DNA of 64,000 nt from Arcanobacterium pinnipediorum (lineage in GTDB: Bacteria > Actinomycetota > Actinomycetes > Actinomycetales > Actinomycetaceae): the NCBI RefSeq assembly GCF_023973165.1, contig NZ_CP099547.1, positions 1,488,001 to 1,552,000 of the forward strand. Reading direction: 5' to 3'. How positions within the stretch are numbered: the first letter of the stretch is position 1; every line of letters starts with the position of its first letter. The position numbers and the translations under genes were made by a program. The notes beneath the pieces are model-generated. The model was given only the letters and a program-made list of their open reading frames with translations, was not told the DNA's origin and did no database searches. Below are positions 8,875-16,932 of this stretch, one piece after another.

Positions 8875-9360
8875 TCAGCGCTTGGAGAACTGCGAAGCCT
8901 TACGTGCCTTCTTCAAACCAGCCTTCTTACGCTCAACAGCGCGAGCGTCACGGGCTAGGAAGCCAGCCTTCTTCAAAGCTGGACGGTTAGCATCACGATC
9001 GATTTCATTCAATGCACGAGAAACGCCTAGACGAAGCGCACCAGCCTGACCGGAGGTGCCGCCGCCGTTAATGCGTGCGATAACATCGAAGCGACCTTCG
9101 ATATCGAGTAGAACGAATGGGGAATTAACGAGTTGCTGATGCAACTTGTTTGGGAAGTAGTCCTCAAGAGTACGGCCGTTGATCTTCCACGTGCCGGTAC
9201 CTGGGACGAGACGGACACGAGCAACTGCTTCCTTACGACGACCCAGGCCTGCGCCTGGTGCGGTCAGGGATGCGCCCTGGCCGGTCTTGGGAGCCTCGGT
9301 CTCAGAGGTGTATGAGCTTGGGGTTTCCTCAAGCTCAACGGTTTCGGTGGTCTCAGCCAC
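8875..9360 (-). CDS. rpsI: 30S ribosomal protein S9
   Basis: This 161-residue small-subunit protein reaches the P-site tRNA with its C-terminal tail. The core [15 protein letters not shown] begins near residue 40, and the end is the basic tail [12 protein letters not shown] whose final arginine contacts the tRNA anticodon loop. About 38 residues precede the core as an acidic, Thr/Glu-rich extension not present in E. coli S9 (130 residues). Such extensions are seen in other actinobacteria. The start is GTG 9360 with AAGGAGAACC upstream. It is cotranscribed with rplM, 32 bases downstream of it. Confidence 0.96.
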   Translation of the reverse strand: MAETTETVELEETPSSYTSETEAPKTGQGASLTAPGAGLGRRKEAVARVRLVPGTGTWKINGRTLEDYFPNKLHQQLVNSPFVLLDIEGRFDVIARINGGGTSGQAGALRLGVSRALNEIDRDANRPALKKAGFLARDARAVERKKAGLKKARKASQFSKR

Positions 9361-9392
9361 GGTTCTCCTTAAATCTTTTCCGGACAGGGGGT

Positions 9393-9836
9393 TTACTGTG
9401 CAACCTGGGTAAGCTCAAGAGCTTCAGGATGCTGAGCAGCATGTGGGTGCTCAGCCCCACGGTAGACCTTCAGCTTGGAAAGCTGCTGACGTCCTAATGT
9501 GTTCTTAGGTAGCATGCCGGCAATAGCCTTCATAACTGCCTTTTCCGGATTCTCTTCTAAGAGTTCGGTGTAGGACGTAGCGGTCAAGCCTCCTGGCTGA
9601 CCTGAATGACGGTAAGCAAACTTCTGCTCGCGCTTTGAACCGGTCAATGCGACCTTTTCAGCGTTAATGATAATGACGAAATCGCCGGTATCAGCATGCG
9701 GAGCGAAATTGGGCTTGTGCTTCCCACGGAGCAGGATGGCAACTTGAGATGCCAGACGGCCAAGGACGACGTCGGTGGCGTCAATGACGTACCACTTCTT
9801 TTCGACGTCTCCGGGCTTCGGTGAATACGTGCGCAC
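9393..9836 (-). CDS. rplM: 50S ribosomal protein L13
   Basis: L13 is an early-assembly protein of the large subunit. I start at GTG 9836, which gives [14 protein letters not shown] at the N-terminus and 147 residues, exactly the usual actinobacterial length. AAGG sits about 8 bases upstream. The frame continues to a TTG 42 bases earlier, but that start has no ribosome site and would add non-conserved residues. The core motif [10 protein letters not shown] and the region [16 protein letters not shown] are intact. It is first in the rplM-rpsI operon, preceded by a leader of about 160 bases from a near-consensus promoter. Confidence 0.95.
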   Translation of the reverse strand: MRTYSPKPGDVEKKWYVIDATDVVLGRLASQVAILLRGKHKPNFAPHADTGDFVIIINAEKVALTGSKREQKFAYRHSGQPGGLTATSYTELLEENPEKAVMKAIAGMLPKNTLGRQQLSKLKVYRGAEHPHAAQHPEALELTQVAQ

Positions 9837-10001
9837 TTGCGTAGCCTTCGTTTCTTTAATCGCGGATAGCGTTATCAATTGTTATGGCAATGGCTTACTG
9901 CCGGGAAACAATCGACCTATCCAATGGTCAAGTTAACGTTGCTGGCAGTGTGATGGGACGAGTGGGATTGCATCTTCATACAACCTGCACAGCATTAAAC
10001 A

Positions 10002-10030
10002 ACTCTACTGTGATTAACGACAATGGTCAA
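10002..10030 (-). promoter_or_regulatory. Promoter of rplM-rpsI
   Basis: On the minus strand TTGACC (10025-10030) and TAGAGT (10002-10007) are separated by exactly 17 bases, close to the sigma-70-like consensus. Transcription would begin near 9995, leaving a 5' leader of about 160 bases before the rplM start at 9836. Confidence 0.7.
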
Positions 10031-10090
10031 AGGATAACTATATGTTGTGGTACGGTTCATCTCGCGCATCGGATTTTATGCTATCGTATT

Positions 10091-10178
10091 CCGTTCAACG
10101 CCATCTTAATGTTCCGTTCAACGCCATCTTAATGTTCCGTTCAAGGCCATGTTAATGTTCCGTTCAACGCCATGTTAA
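10091..10178. repeat. Tandem 23-bp repeat, about 3.8 copies
   Basis: The unit CCGTTCAACGCCATCTTAATGTT occurs at 10091, 10114, 10137 and (19 bases) 10160. Copies one and two are identical. Copy three differs in CAAGGCCATG, and copy four shares the CATG variant. The array lies between the truA stop (10212) and the rplM promoter, so it is both 3' of truA and upstream of rplM. Confidence 0.9.
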
Positions 10179-10211
10179 ACCGTGTAGTATTTCGGGTTAT
10201 TTGGCGTTGAT

Positions 10212-11093
10212 CTATCCCCGAAACCGGCGCGCCTGGTTCGCTTGGTGGGCATACAATTCCGGCGGCGGATACCCGATTTCTTCCAACGTCAGTGGATGCG
10301 GAGCTGCCACAACGACGTTCCCATCTCGCGTGCGCTCGATCAGCCGCTGATAGGGCCAATCTTCATCGCGCACCCCACGCCCAACCTCAATCAAGGTACC
10401 CATCAGGGTACGCACTTGCGAATGACAAAACGCATCTGCACGCGCCTTACCCAAAATAATCCCCGCGCTGCGCGTAAAGATTAGTTCATACAGCGTACGC
10501 ACAGTCGAAGCGCCTTCGCGTGGTTTACAAAATGACAAAAAGTCATGTTCGCCTAGCAGTCTTAGCCCAGCACGATTCATTGCTTCGATATCCAATTGGT
10601 CAGCTATCCACAACACGTCTTTACGTTGGGGATCCCATGCTGAGACGGCGTCGGCAATCCGATACGTGTATGAGCGCCACAAAGCCGAAAAGCGCGCATC
10701 AAAAGAATCTGGCACTGGGGCAACGGCGTGGATAACGACGTCGGAATAGCCTTTGGGAGCACCCAAAATATCTGAACCGGCCCCACGCGCCAGCAACGAA
10801 TTTGCCCGCCGTATCAATGCTTGCGCTGGTGTGCGCTGGGAGCGTCCAGGGAGGTTGCGCCACAATTCTTCCGCCACATCACAATGGGCAACTTGGTGAC
10901 GTGCATGGACTCCGGCGTCTGTTCGTCCGGCAACACTCAAAACCACATCTTGGCGGAATATGGTAGAAAGTACGTTTTCTACCATACCTTGTACTGTTCG
11001 TAAGCCGGGTTGTGCCGCCCAACCGTGAAAGTGATTACCGTCGTAGCCTAAATCTAGGCGTAGACGTTGATTTTGCGCTACCGTCGAAGTCAT
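10212..11093 (-). CDS. truA: tRNA pseudouridine(38-40) synthase TruA
   Basis: This 293-residue enzyme makes pseudouridine at positions 38-40 of the tRNA anticodon arm. The catalytic aspartate is D59 in AGRTDAGVHARHQVAH. The N-terminal LRLDLGYDGNHFHGWAAQPG motif and the C-terminal region with FCHSQVRTLMGTLIEVG are typical. I chose ATG 11093 (MTSTVAQNQRLRLDLGYDG). The frame stays open upstream, but only non-conserved residues would be added. The start codon overlaps the start codon of the divergent kinase gene at 11092 (shared CATG). The end is followed by a tandem repeat and not an obvious terminator. Confidence 0.94.
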   Translation of the reverse strand: MTSTVAQNQRLRLDLGYDGNHFHGWAAQPGLRTVQGMVENVLSTIFRQDVVLSVAGRTDAGVHARHQVAHCDVAEELWRNLPGRSQRTPAQALIRRANSLLARGAGSDILGAPKGYSDVVIHAVAPVPDSFDARFSALWRSYTYRIADAVSAWDPQRKDVLWIADQLDIEAMNRAGLRLLGEHDFLSFCKPREGASTVRTLYELIFTRSAGIILGKARADAFCHSQVRTLMGTLIEVGRGVRDEDWPYQRLIERTRDGNVVVAAPHPLTLEEIGYPPPELYAHQANQARRFRG

Positions 11094-11895
11094 GACTGCA
11101 GGATCCCACATACAAGCGCAAAACCCCAACTCGAGTGGCAATATACTCAGTCTCGATTTTGGTGGCTCGCGCGTGAAATCAGTGGTTCTTTGCCCGCAAG
11201 GAACCACACTTTCGCCATTTATTGTTGAAGAAATCCCCTACCCGTTTGCTCCTAGCGACATGCTTGCCACTATCAGCAACCACGCACGTAATCACATTGT
11301 TGATATTGAGCGCATTACGGTAGGTATCCCCGGTATTGTGCGCGACGGCGTCGTGATCCACACCCCGCACTATATTCGCCCTGCCGGTCCTGGCGGACAG
11401 GTCGACGTCGAACTCGAAGCATTATGGGATCACTGTCAGTTACAAGACGCTATCGAAATCACGACAACTCGGCCAGCATTAGTGGTCAACGATGCGCTCA
11501 TTGCCGCAGCAGCAGTCATAGCGGGCACCGGCAGTGAACTCGTCTTGACATTTGGTACCGGACTGGGCGTTGCTTTTGCGGTTAATGGCCGGTTAACTGA
11601 ACACATTGAAGTTTCACATGCCCCAAGTCCACTCGGAGGAACCTTTGATGATATCGCCGGGGCGATTAACACTGCGGATGCCGATGCTGACCAATGGTCG
11701 GCCCAGGTGTGCGCAATTGTTGCGGCACTGTGGCCAATGTACCGCTGGGATCGACTCTATATTGGTGGCGGAAACGCCCTAAAACTCAACGCTATTGCCC
11801 GAAACATGTTGCAGGAGCGCGCTGCCACTTTTGTTGATTATGAAGCTGGAGCGCGCGGTGGGGCTCGGGCCTGGACCTACATGGGGACTAGATAG
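11092..11895 (+). CDS. ppgK: ROK-family sugar kinase, polyphosphate-glucokinase-like
   Basis: This 267-residue ASKHA kinase has the phosphate-1 loop SLDFGGSRVKS (about residue 20-30), a catalytic-type aspartate in VVNDALIAA (D134) and the loop LTFGTGLGVAF (about 152-162). Size and motif order fit polyphosphate/ATP glucokinases of actinobacteria, which phosphorylate glucose to glucose-6-phosphate. The usual GGTGIKG version of loop 1 is diverged, so the phosphoryl donor and sugar are inferred only. The first ATG (11092) overlaps the truA start codon on the other strand. TACCGT ends 6 bases before it, consistent with a leaderless message. Confidence 0.75.
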   Translation: MTAGSHIQAQNPNSSGNILSLDFGGSRVKSVVLCPQGTTLSPFIVEEIPYPFAPSDMLATISNHARNHIVDIERITVGIPGIVRDGVVIHTPHYIRPAGPGGQVDVELEALWDHCQLQDAIEITTTRPALVVNDALIAAAAVIAGTGSELVLTFGTGLGVAFAVNGRLTEHIEVSHAPSPLGGTFDDIAGAINTADADADQWSAQVCAIVAALWPMYRWDRLYIGGGNALKLNAIARNMLQERAATFVDYEAGARGGARAWTYMGTR

Positions 11896-12042
11896 CCCTA
11901 TTGTGCGCGAAGTCCGGCCAATAAGCTAGATGCGGTAAAACGTCTTGCGTAGCTATATGGAGATTCTTGTGCGACTAAATAGCTATCCGCACTTAACTAT
12001 ACTGAGATCCGTACCCAACCAGATGGATATCCACGGAGCTAT

Positions 12043-12064
12043 ATTGTTGGTGGCAACCAACAAT
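12043..12064. repeat. Small hairpin 3' of the ppgK-like gene
   Basis: ATTGTTGGT (12043-12051) pairs with ACCAACAAT (12056-12064) around GGCA. It is the only structure I see in 11896-12074, which otherwise holds no gene. It may help end the plus-strand message together with the palindrome immediately after it. Confidence 0.45.
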
Positions 12065-12074
12065 TAATAAAAAT

Positions 12075-12106
12075 CGAGGTGGATGTGACATGTCACATCC
12101 ACCTCG
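12075..12106 (-). terminator. Terminator of the rplQ (alpha) operon
   Basis: A perfect 16-bp palindromic stem (12075-12090/12091-12106) is followed on the minus strand by ATTTTTATTAATT, a good T-tract. On the plus strand it is followed by AACGTTTTGTT, so it may stop both converging transcripts. Confidence 0.85.
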
Positions 12107-12155
12107 AACGTTTTGTTGTCTAAGAACGAACAACCTTCAGCGAATTGAACTGTAC

Positions 12156-12692
12156 TCAGTTCTCTTCAGTTGCTTCGGTCTCTTCAGCTTCTTCAACTGC
12201 CTCAGCTTCTTCAACTGCTTCAGTTTCTTCAGCTACTGGAGCTTCTTCAACTGTTTCGGTCTCTTCAACCTCAGCGTTAGCAGCCTTTTCAGCTGCCTTC
12301 TCTGCTTCCTTCACAACTGCTTGCTTTGGCGAAACTGGCTCAAGAACGAGCGAGATTTCAGCCATAGGAGCGTTGTCGCCCTTACGGTTAGGAAGCTTGA
12401 TAATGCGGGTGTATCCACCCTCACGGTTAGCAAACTTTGGTGCGAGCTCCTCAAACAAAATGTAAGCAGTTTCGCGTGAACCAAGAACCTTTAGTGCGAG
12501 ACGACGGTTGTGCGTATCGCCCTTCTTAGCTTTGGTGATGAGCTTTTCGATATGTGGACGAAGGCGCTTAGCCTTGGCCTCAGTCGTTACGATCGACTCG
12601 TTGTGAATGAGTGCCTTACACAGATTTGCAATGATAAGACGCTCGTTAGCTGGGCTACCACCCAAGCGTGGACCCTTAGCGGGACGTGGCAT
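12156..12692 (-). CDS. rplQ: 50S ribosomal protein L17 with acidic C-terminal tail
   Basis: The first about 120 residues are a complete L17 ([19 protein letters not shown], then [15 protein letters not shown]), a large-subunit protein near the exit tunnel. After residue 120 comes a tail of nearly 60 residues made almost wholly of Glu, Ala, Val and Thr (for example [21 protein letters not shown]), encoded by a GAA/GCT-rich imperfect repeat. Actinobacterial L17 proteins often have such tails. Their role is unknown. It is last in the infA-rpmJ-rpsM-rpsK-rpoA-rplQ unit and is followed by a strong terminator. Confidence 0.96.
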   Translation of the reverse strand: MPRPAKGPRLGGSPANERLIIANLCKALIHNESIVTTEAKAKRLRPHIEKLITKAKKGDTHNRRLALKVLGSRETAYILFEELAPKFANREGGYTRIIKLPNRKGDNAPMAEISLVLEPVSPKQAVVKEAEKAAEKAANAEVEETETVEEAPVAEETEAVEEAEAVEEAEETEATEEN

Positions 12693-12727
12693 GATTTCTC
12701 CTAAAAATTTTCTTGTTCCGCTGACCC

Positions 12728-13732
12728 TCAGGCCTGCGTTTCGTCACTGAAGTGCATTCCATACGCTTCTTCACCGAAGCCAGACATGTAACCGGCTGGG
12801 GAATCCTTGAGACGCAAGTCGAGCTTTGCCAGCTCATCCTTGACATCTTCAATTGACTTCGCACCAAAGTTACGGATGTCAAGCAAGTCAGCTTCAGAAC
12901 GAAGCACAAGCTCACCGATCGTATGGATACCTTCGCGCTGCAAGCAGTTCTGCGAGCGGGCTGGAAGGTTAAGAATGGTGATTGGACGCTGCAAGTCAGA
13001 AGACTGTTGCTCAACAACAGGGGCTTCCTTAAGCTCAAGACCTTCAACTTCTTCGTTGAGTTCTGCGGTCAAACCGAAGAGCTCAACAAGGGTCTTTCCA
13101 GCAGATGCGAACGCATCACGTGGTGCCATCGAAGGCTTTGTTTCGACGTCGACAATGAGCTTGTCGAAGTCGGTACGCTGTCCAACACGGGTAGCTTCTA
13201 CCTTGTAAGAAACCTTCACAACGGGTGAATAGATCGAATCGACCGGAATACGGCCAATCTCGTAATCTGGAGAGTTATTTTGCTGTGCAGAAACGTAGCC
13301 ACGGCCACGCTCAACAGTAAGATCAATCTCCAGCTTACCCTTTTCGTTCAAGGTAGCGATAAGCAGCTCAGGGTTGTGGATCTCCACACCAGCAGGTGGG
13401 GTGATATCTTCTGCGGTAACCTGACCAGGGCCGGCTTTACGCAGATACATCTGGACTGGCTCATCGTTTTCTGATGTCACTACGAGATCTTTGAGATTCA
13501 AAATAATCTGCGCAACATCTTCCTTAACACCTTCAATGGTAGAAAACTCATGGAGAACACCATCGATGTGAATCGACGTCACTGCCGCACCCGGAATGGA
13601 TGACAACAACGTACGACGAAGCGAGTTTCCGAGCGTATAGCCAAAGCCTGGCTCGAGTGGGTTAAGCGTGAACCGCGAACGGGTATCCGAAAGCTTTTCT
13701 TCGGTCAGCGTAGGACGCTGTTCAATGATCAC
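12728..13732 (-). CDS. rpoA: DNA-directed RNA polymerase subunit alpha
   Basis: This 334-residue alpha subunit nucleates polymerase assembly and contacts activators and UP elements. The N-terminal domain (residues 1 to about 230) carries [21 protein letters not shown] linker leads to the alpha-CTD (about 255-315) with the helix-hairpin-helix [19 protein letters not shown]. The start is GTG 13732 with GAAAGGAAA upstream. It follows rpsK after about 120 bases that contain small hairpins but no rpsD, the gene found there in Mycobacterium. rplQ follows after 35 bases. Confidence 0.97.
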   Translation of the reverse strand: MIIEQRPTLTEEKLSDTRSRFTLNPLEPGFGYTLGNSLRRTLLSSIPGAAVTSIHIDGVLHEFSTIEGVKEDVAQIILNLKDLVVTSENDEPVQMYLRKAGPGQVTAEDITPPAGVEIHNPELLIATLNEKGKLEIDLTVERGRGYVSAQQNNSPDYEIGRIPVDSIYSPVVKVSYKVEATRVGQRTDFDKLIVDVETKPSMAPRDAFASAGKTLVELFGLTAELNEEVEGLELKEAPVVEQQSSDLQRPITILNLPARSQNCLQREGIHTIGELVLRSEADLLDIRNFGAKSIEDVKDELAKLDLRLKDSPAGYMSGFGEEAYGMHFSDETQA

Positions 13733-13856
13733 TATAGTTTCCTTTCACCAGGGCGCCCACTATATGACACCCTCCAGCCGGATTTCTCCGGCACTTTAAT
13801 GTGGCTTACCCCTATGGGCACGTCACTGAGGAAAGGGGAGGTATCCCCTTCGCGGA

Positions 13857-14249
13857 TCAAACGCGACGGCGCTTGGGTGGACGGCAACCATTGTGCGCCT
13901 GAGGAGTAACGTCCGAAATCGACGTTACTTCAAGCCCGGATGCAGTCAAGGAACGAATCGCGGTCTCACGGCCGGAACCTGGACCCTTAACGAAAACGTC
14001 TACCTTCTTCATGCCGGCTTCCATTGCGCGGCGTGCAGCGTTCTCGGCTGCGAGCTGAGCTGCGTATGGGGTGGACTTACGAGAACCCTTGAAACCGACC
14101 ATACCTGAGGAGGTCTGAGCGATAACTTCACCATTGGTATCCGTAATGGAAACAATGGTGTTATTAAATGTTGACTTAATATGTGCCTGGCCGTTTACTA
14201 CGTTCTTGCGCACTGTACGGCGCGGACGGCGCTGAGTCTTAGGTGGCAT
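13857..14249 (-). CDS. rpsK: 30S ribosomal protein S11
   Basis: This 130-residue platform protein of the small subunit has the hallmark [20 protein letters not shown] segment ([19 protein letters not shown]) and the C-terminal [15 protein letters not shown] that contacts the 3' end region of 16S rRNA and mRNA. Length matches the family. It follows rpsM after about 50 bases in the alpha operon. About 100 bases separate it from rpoA, with a short GC hairpin at 13777-13792 that could tune rpoA expression. Confidence 0.97.
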   Translation of the reverse strand: MPPKTQRRPRRTVRKNVVNGQAHIKSTFNNTIVSITDTNGEVIAQTSSGMVGFKGSRKSTPYAAQLAAENAARRAMEAGMKKVDVFVKGPGSGRETAIRSLTASGLEVTSISDVTPQAHNGCRPPKRRRV

Positions 14250-14301
14250 TGTTAAAATCTCCTGAAAATTATCATCGATTCACACCCGAAGGTGGAACTA
14301 C

Positions 14302-14670
14302 TTACTTCTTCTTACCTGCAACGGTACGCTTTGGTCCCTTGCGGGTACGCGCGTTGGTCTTGGTGCGCTGTCCGTGAACTGGCAGACCACGACGGTGACG
14401 TAGACCCTGGTAGCAACCAATTTCGATCTTACGGCGAATATCAGCCTGGATCTCACGACGGAGATCACCTTCGACCTTGTAGTTTTCGTCGATGTGCTTC
14501 TTCAGCTTGACGAGATCGTCTTCAGTCAAATCTTTTACGCGAGTATCTGGATTAACGCCAGTTGCAGCTAGCGATTCCAGGGCGCGGGTATGACCAATGC
14601 CGAAAATGTATGTCAGTGCAATCTCTACTCGCTTTTCACGAGGGAGATCCACTCCAGATAGACGTGCCAT
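14302..14670 (-). CDS. rpsM: 30S ribosomal protein S13
   Basis: This 122-residue head protein of the small subunit bridges to L5 and touches the P-site tRNA with its basic C-terminus ([14 protein letters not shown]). The N-terminus [26 protein letters not shown] and the motif [13 protein letters not shown] are standard. It lies about 120 bases after rpmJ in the alpha operon, and rpsK follows after 52 bases. Confidence 0.97.
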   Translation of the reverse strand: MARLSGVDLPREKRVEIALTYIFGIGHTRALESLAATGVNPDTRVKDLTEDDLVKLKKHIDENYKVEGDLRREIQADIRRKIEIGCYQGLRHRRGLPVHGQRTKTNARTRKGPKRTVAGKKK

Positions 14671-14791
14671 TATTTAGGCTCCTATTTGATTGTTCCGAAG
14701 GTGTGGAGCATTGTCTTCCCAATAGTGGGTTTCGGCCTTCGGACCGAAAGAATGCGTTATACGCTGACAATGCCTGTTCAGTGCGTGGGCT

Positions 14792-14905
14792 TTAGCCCTG
14801 ACGCTGCTTGTGGCGTGGGTTGTCACAGATAACCATGACGCGACCGTGCCGGCGAATAACCTTGCAGTTATCGCAAATGCGCTTAACGCTTGGCTTGACC
14901 TTCAT
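14792..14905 (-). CDS. rpmJ: 50S ribosomal protein L36, zinc-binding form
   Basis: This is a 37-residue protein reading [20 protein letters not shown], then a basic stretch, and ending in RHKQRQG. The zinc ligands CDNC and ICDNPRH are all present, so this is the C-plus form used under zinc-sufficient conditions. It completes the large subunit near the L6/L16 region. ATG 14905 follows infA by about 55 bases. It is too short for most automatic calls, but the conservation is unmistakable. Confidence 0.95.
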   Translation of the reverse strand: MKVKPSVKRICDNCKVIRRHGRVMVICDNPRHKQRQG

Positions 14906-14961
14906 AGTCTCTAGCTTTCTTGGTTGTAGACGCAACGTTTCAGCTACGTGAAGTTAACGGT

Positions 14962-15183
14962 TTACTTGTGGCGGTAGACGATACGACCACGTGTGAGATC
15001 GTAAGGCGTAAGCTCTACGACGACACGGTCCTCTGGAAGGATCTTGATGTAGTGCTGACGCATCTTACCTGAGATGTGCCCGAGCACTACGTGCCCGTTA
15101 TCTAGTTCGACGCGAAACATCGCATTTGGCAGTGCTTCTACGACAACACCTTCAATTTCAATGACGCCTTCTTTTTTCGCCAT
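14962..15183 (-). CDS. infA: Translation initiation factor IF-1
   Basis: This 73-residue OB-fold factor binds the ribosomal A site with IF-2 and IF-3 during initiation. The sequence [20 protein letters not shown] and the motif [22 protein letters not shown] region are intact. It is the first gene of the alpha operon. About 250 bases upstream, before map, contain several A/T-rich segments that could be promoters (for example around 15250-15290), but no clean -35/-10 pair. Confidence 0.97.
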   Translation of the reverse strand: MAKKEGVIEIEGVVVEALPNAMFRVELDNGHVVLGHISGKMRQHYIKILPEDRVVVELTPYDLTRGRIVYRHK

Positions 15184-15432
15184 TACTCCCGCTAACTTCG
15201 ATCGGTTTCTATGACCACGGTTGCGATCATAGTTTGGTAACTATATTCACTGTTATAGATATACAGCACCAACGCTCTATACTACGTGATTTTCAACCTG
15301 TATGGATAGTCGTTGGAAAGTTGAGCTGGTCACTTTGAATCTACCATCTGCGGCAGTTTCCATCTCCCGAAGCTTTAGTGGACACAATCAACCTCACCCA
15401 ACGCTCAACGCGATCGACGTCGTCGCTCAACA

Positions 15433-16266
15433 TTAGCTCAACGGCGCAACGCTCACGCCGAATCGGGCCAGTTCGCTTGCTCCCCCATCAGGTTCAGTCA
15501 AAACCCAGATGCCCTTCTTGTGCAAGGCCACCATATGCTCCCAATGGCAGGCATCTTTGCCGTCATCAGTAACCACAGTCCACTCATCGGCCAAAGTGTG
15601 GTTATCTTGCGCACCTGCAGTAAGCATCGGCTCAATGCACAACACCATACCCGGCTTGAGTTTAGGAGTGCGAGCATCAATAGAATAATTGAGTACTTCT
15701 GGTTCTTGATGCATAGCATCACCAATCCCATGCCCGGTGAAATCTAAGACGATGTCAGGGCGCAGATCGCCATCGAGTTCTTCGACGTAGTCATCAATGG
15801 CATCGCCAATATCTCCAACACGTCGGCCCGTTGCCATTGCCGCAATACCCACCCACATTGCGTGCCGAGTAATGTCACTTAGTTCTTGGCGGGCGCGCAT
15901 AAGCGCGGGATCTCCCCCAGGGACGACGACGCTAATGCACGCATCTGCATGCCAGCCATCAACAATCGCTCCGCAATCAAAGGAAACTAGATCACCAGGT
16001 TCTAAGACGCGTGGCCCGGGTATCCCGTGGACGATTTCCTCGTTTACTGAGGTACAAATGTTTCTTGGAAAACCATAGTAGCCTAAGAAGTTCGACCGCG
16101 AGCCGTTCTTGCGCAGAACGTCCAAGGCAACCTGATCCATGTCATCGGTTGTTACCCCGGGCTTGACTGCCTGGCGCAACGCTGCATGAATCTGTGCCAC
16201 GACTAAACCAGCTTCACGCATTTTAATGATCTGCTCGTCAGTTTTGTATTGGATTGATTGTCCCAC
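15433..16266 (-). CDS. map: Type I methionine aminopeptidase
   Basis: This 277-residue metalloprotease removes the initiator methionine from new proteins. The five metal ligands are visible: two Asp in SFDCGAIVDGWHADAC, His in HGIGDAMHQEP, and two Glu in CIEPML and HWEHMVAL. The pita-bread fold is complete and there is no extra N-terminal SH3-binding segment. The start is GTG 16266 with AAAGG upstream. A near-perfect 19-bp terminator hairpin separates it from adk, so it has its own promoter in the about 35 bases left or relies on read-through. infA lies 250 bases downstream. Confidence 0.95.
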   Translation of the reverse strand: MGQSIQYKTDEQIIKMREAGLVVAQIHAALRQAVKPGVTTDDMDQVALDVLRKNGSRSNFLGYYGFPRNICTSVNEEIVHGIPGPRVLEPGDLVSFDCGAIVDGWHADACISVVVPGGDPALMRARQELSDITRHAMWVGIAAMATGRRVGDIGDAIDDYVEELDGDLRPDIVLDFTGHGIGDAMHQEPEVLNYSIDARTPKLKPGMVLCIEPMLTAGAQDNHTLADEWTVVTDDGKDACHWEHMVALHKKGIWVLTEPDGGASELARFGVSVAPLS

Positions 16267-16301
16267 AGTTATCCTTTAAAAGTTTTAGCTCTGTTTAAAA
16301 A

Positions 16302-16339
16302 AATAGACTGCTAACTACCGCGGTAGCTAGCAGTCTATT
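16302..16339 (-). terminator. Terminator of secY-adk
   Basis: Arms 16302-16320 and 16321-16339 form a 19-bp stem with a single mismatch and no separate loop, followed on the minus strand by TTTTTTTAAAC. It lies 8 bases after the adk stop and is the cleanest Rho-independent terminator in the window. Confidence 0.9.
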
Positions 16340-16347
16340 CTCACAAA

Positions 16348-16932
16348 TTAGTTCAACCCCAGTCGCTGCGTAACTGCTGCAACGATCCGTTCGCGAACCT
16401 CGTCGATCGTGCCTAGTCCGTCAATCGAAATCAACTTATTGCGATCTCGGAAGGCTTGAAGAATAGGCTCGGTAGCCTGATGATACACTTCAATGCGGTG
16501 TGCGATAACCTCTGGGGTATCATCAGCGCGACCTTCGATGCTGGCACGTTTGAGTAGACGAGACATGATTTCATCGTCTGGTATCTCGATGTCAACCATC
16601 GCATCAATGCTCAATCCGGTTTCGGAAAGCATCTGATCTAGAGCGCTGATTTGCTCTAGCGTACGCGGGTAACCATCGAGCAAGAAGCCCTGCGTAGCAT
16701 CAGGTTGTGCCAGACGACGACGAACGATTTCATTCGTTACCGAATCTGGAACCAGATTTCCTTCACTAATGTAGCGCTGAGCTTCTAACCCCACATCTGA
16801 TTTGCTTGCCATTTCAGCCCGGAAGATCGCTCCGGTAGAAATAGCAGGAATGCCGAGTCGCTCAGAAACTGTGGTTGCTTGGGTACCTTTACCAGCCCCT
16901 GGCGGGCCGGCAAGAATCAACCGGAAACTCAT
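16348..16932 (-). CDS. adk: Adenylate kinase
   Basis: This 194-residue enzyme equilibrates ATP and AMP with two ADP. The P-loop GPPGAGKGTQA is at residues 7-17, and the AMP-binding region GYPRTLEQ and the arginine-rich LID segment (RRLAQPDA, LLKRASIEGRADDTPE) are visible. It is the short type with no zinc-binding LID insertion, as in other actinobacteria. Its ATG overlaps the secY stop by 4 bases (ATGA), so translation is coupled to secY. Confidence 0.96.
   Translation of the reverse strand: MSFRLILAGPPGAGKGTQATTVSERLGIPAISTGAIFRAEMASKSDVGLEAQRYISEGNLVPDSVTNEIVRRRLAQPDATQGFLLDGYPRTLEQISALDQMLSETGLSIDAMVDIEIPDDEIMSRLLKRASIEGRADDTPEVIAHRIEVYHQATEPILQAFRDRNKLISIDGLGTIDEVRERIVAAVTQRLGLN

Noticed and set aside
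12090..12479. Ser/Phe-rich open frames antisense to the L17 tail
   Set aside because: Low-complexity mirror of the acidic repeat. No start site.
12807..13208. Plus-strand frame antisense to rpoA
   Set aside because: Mirror frame of rpoA without its own start signals.
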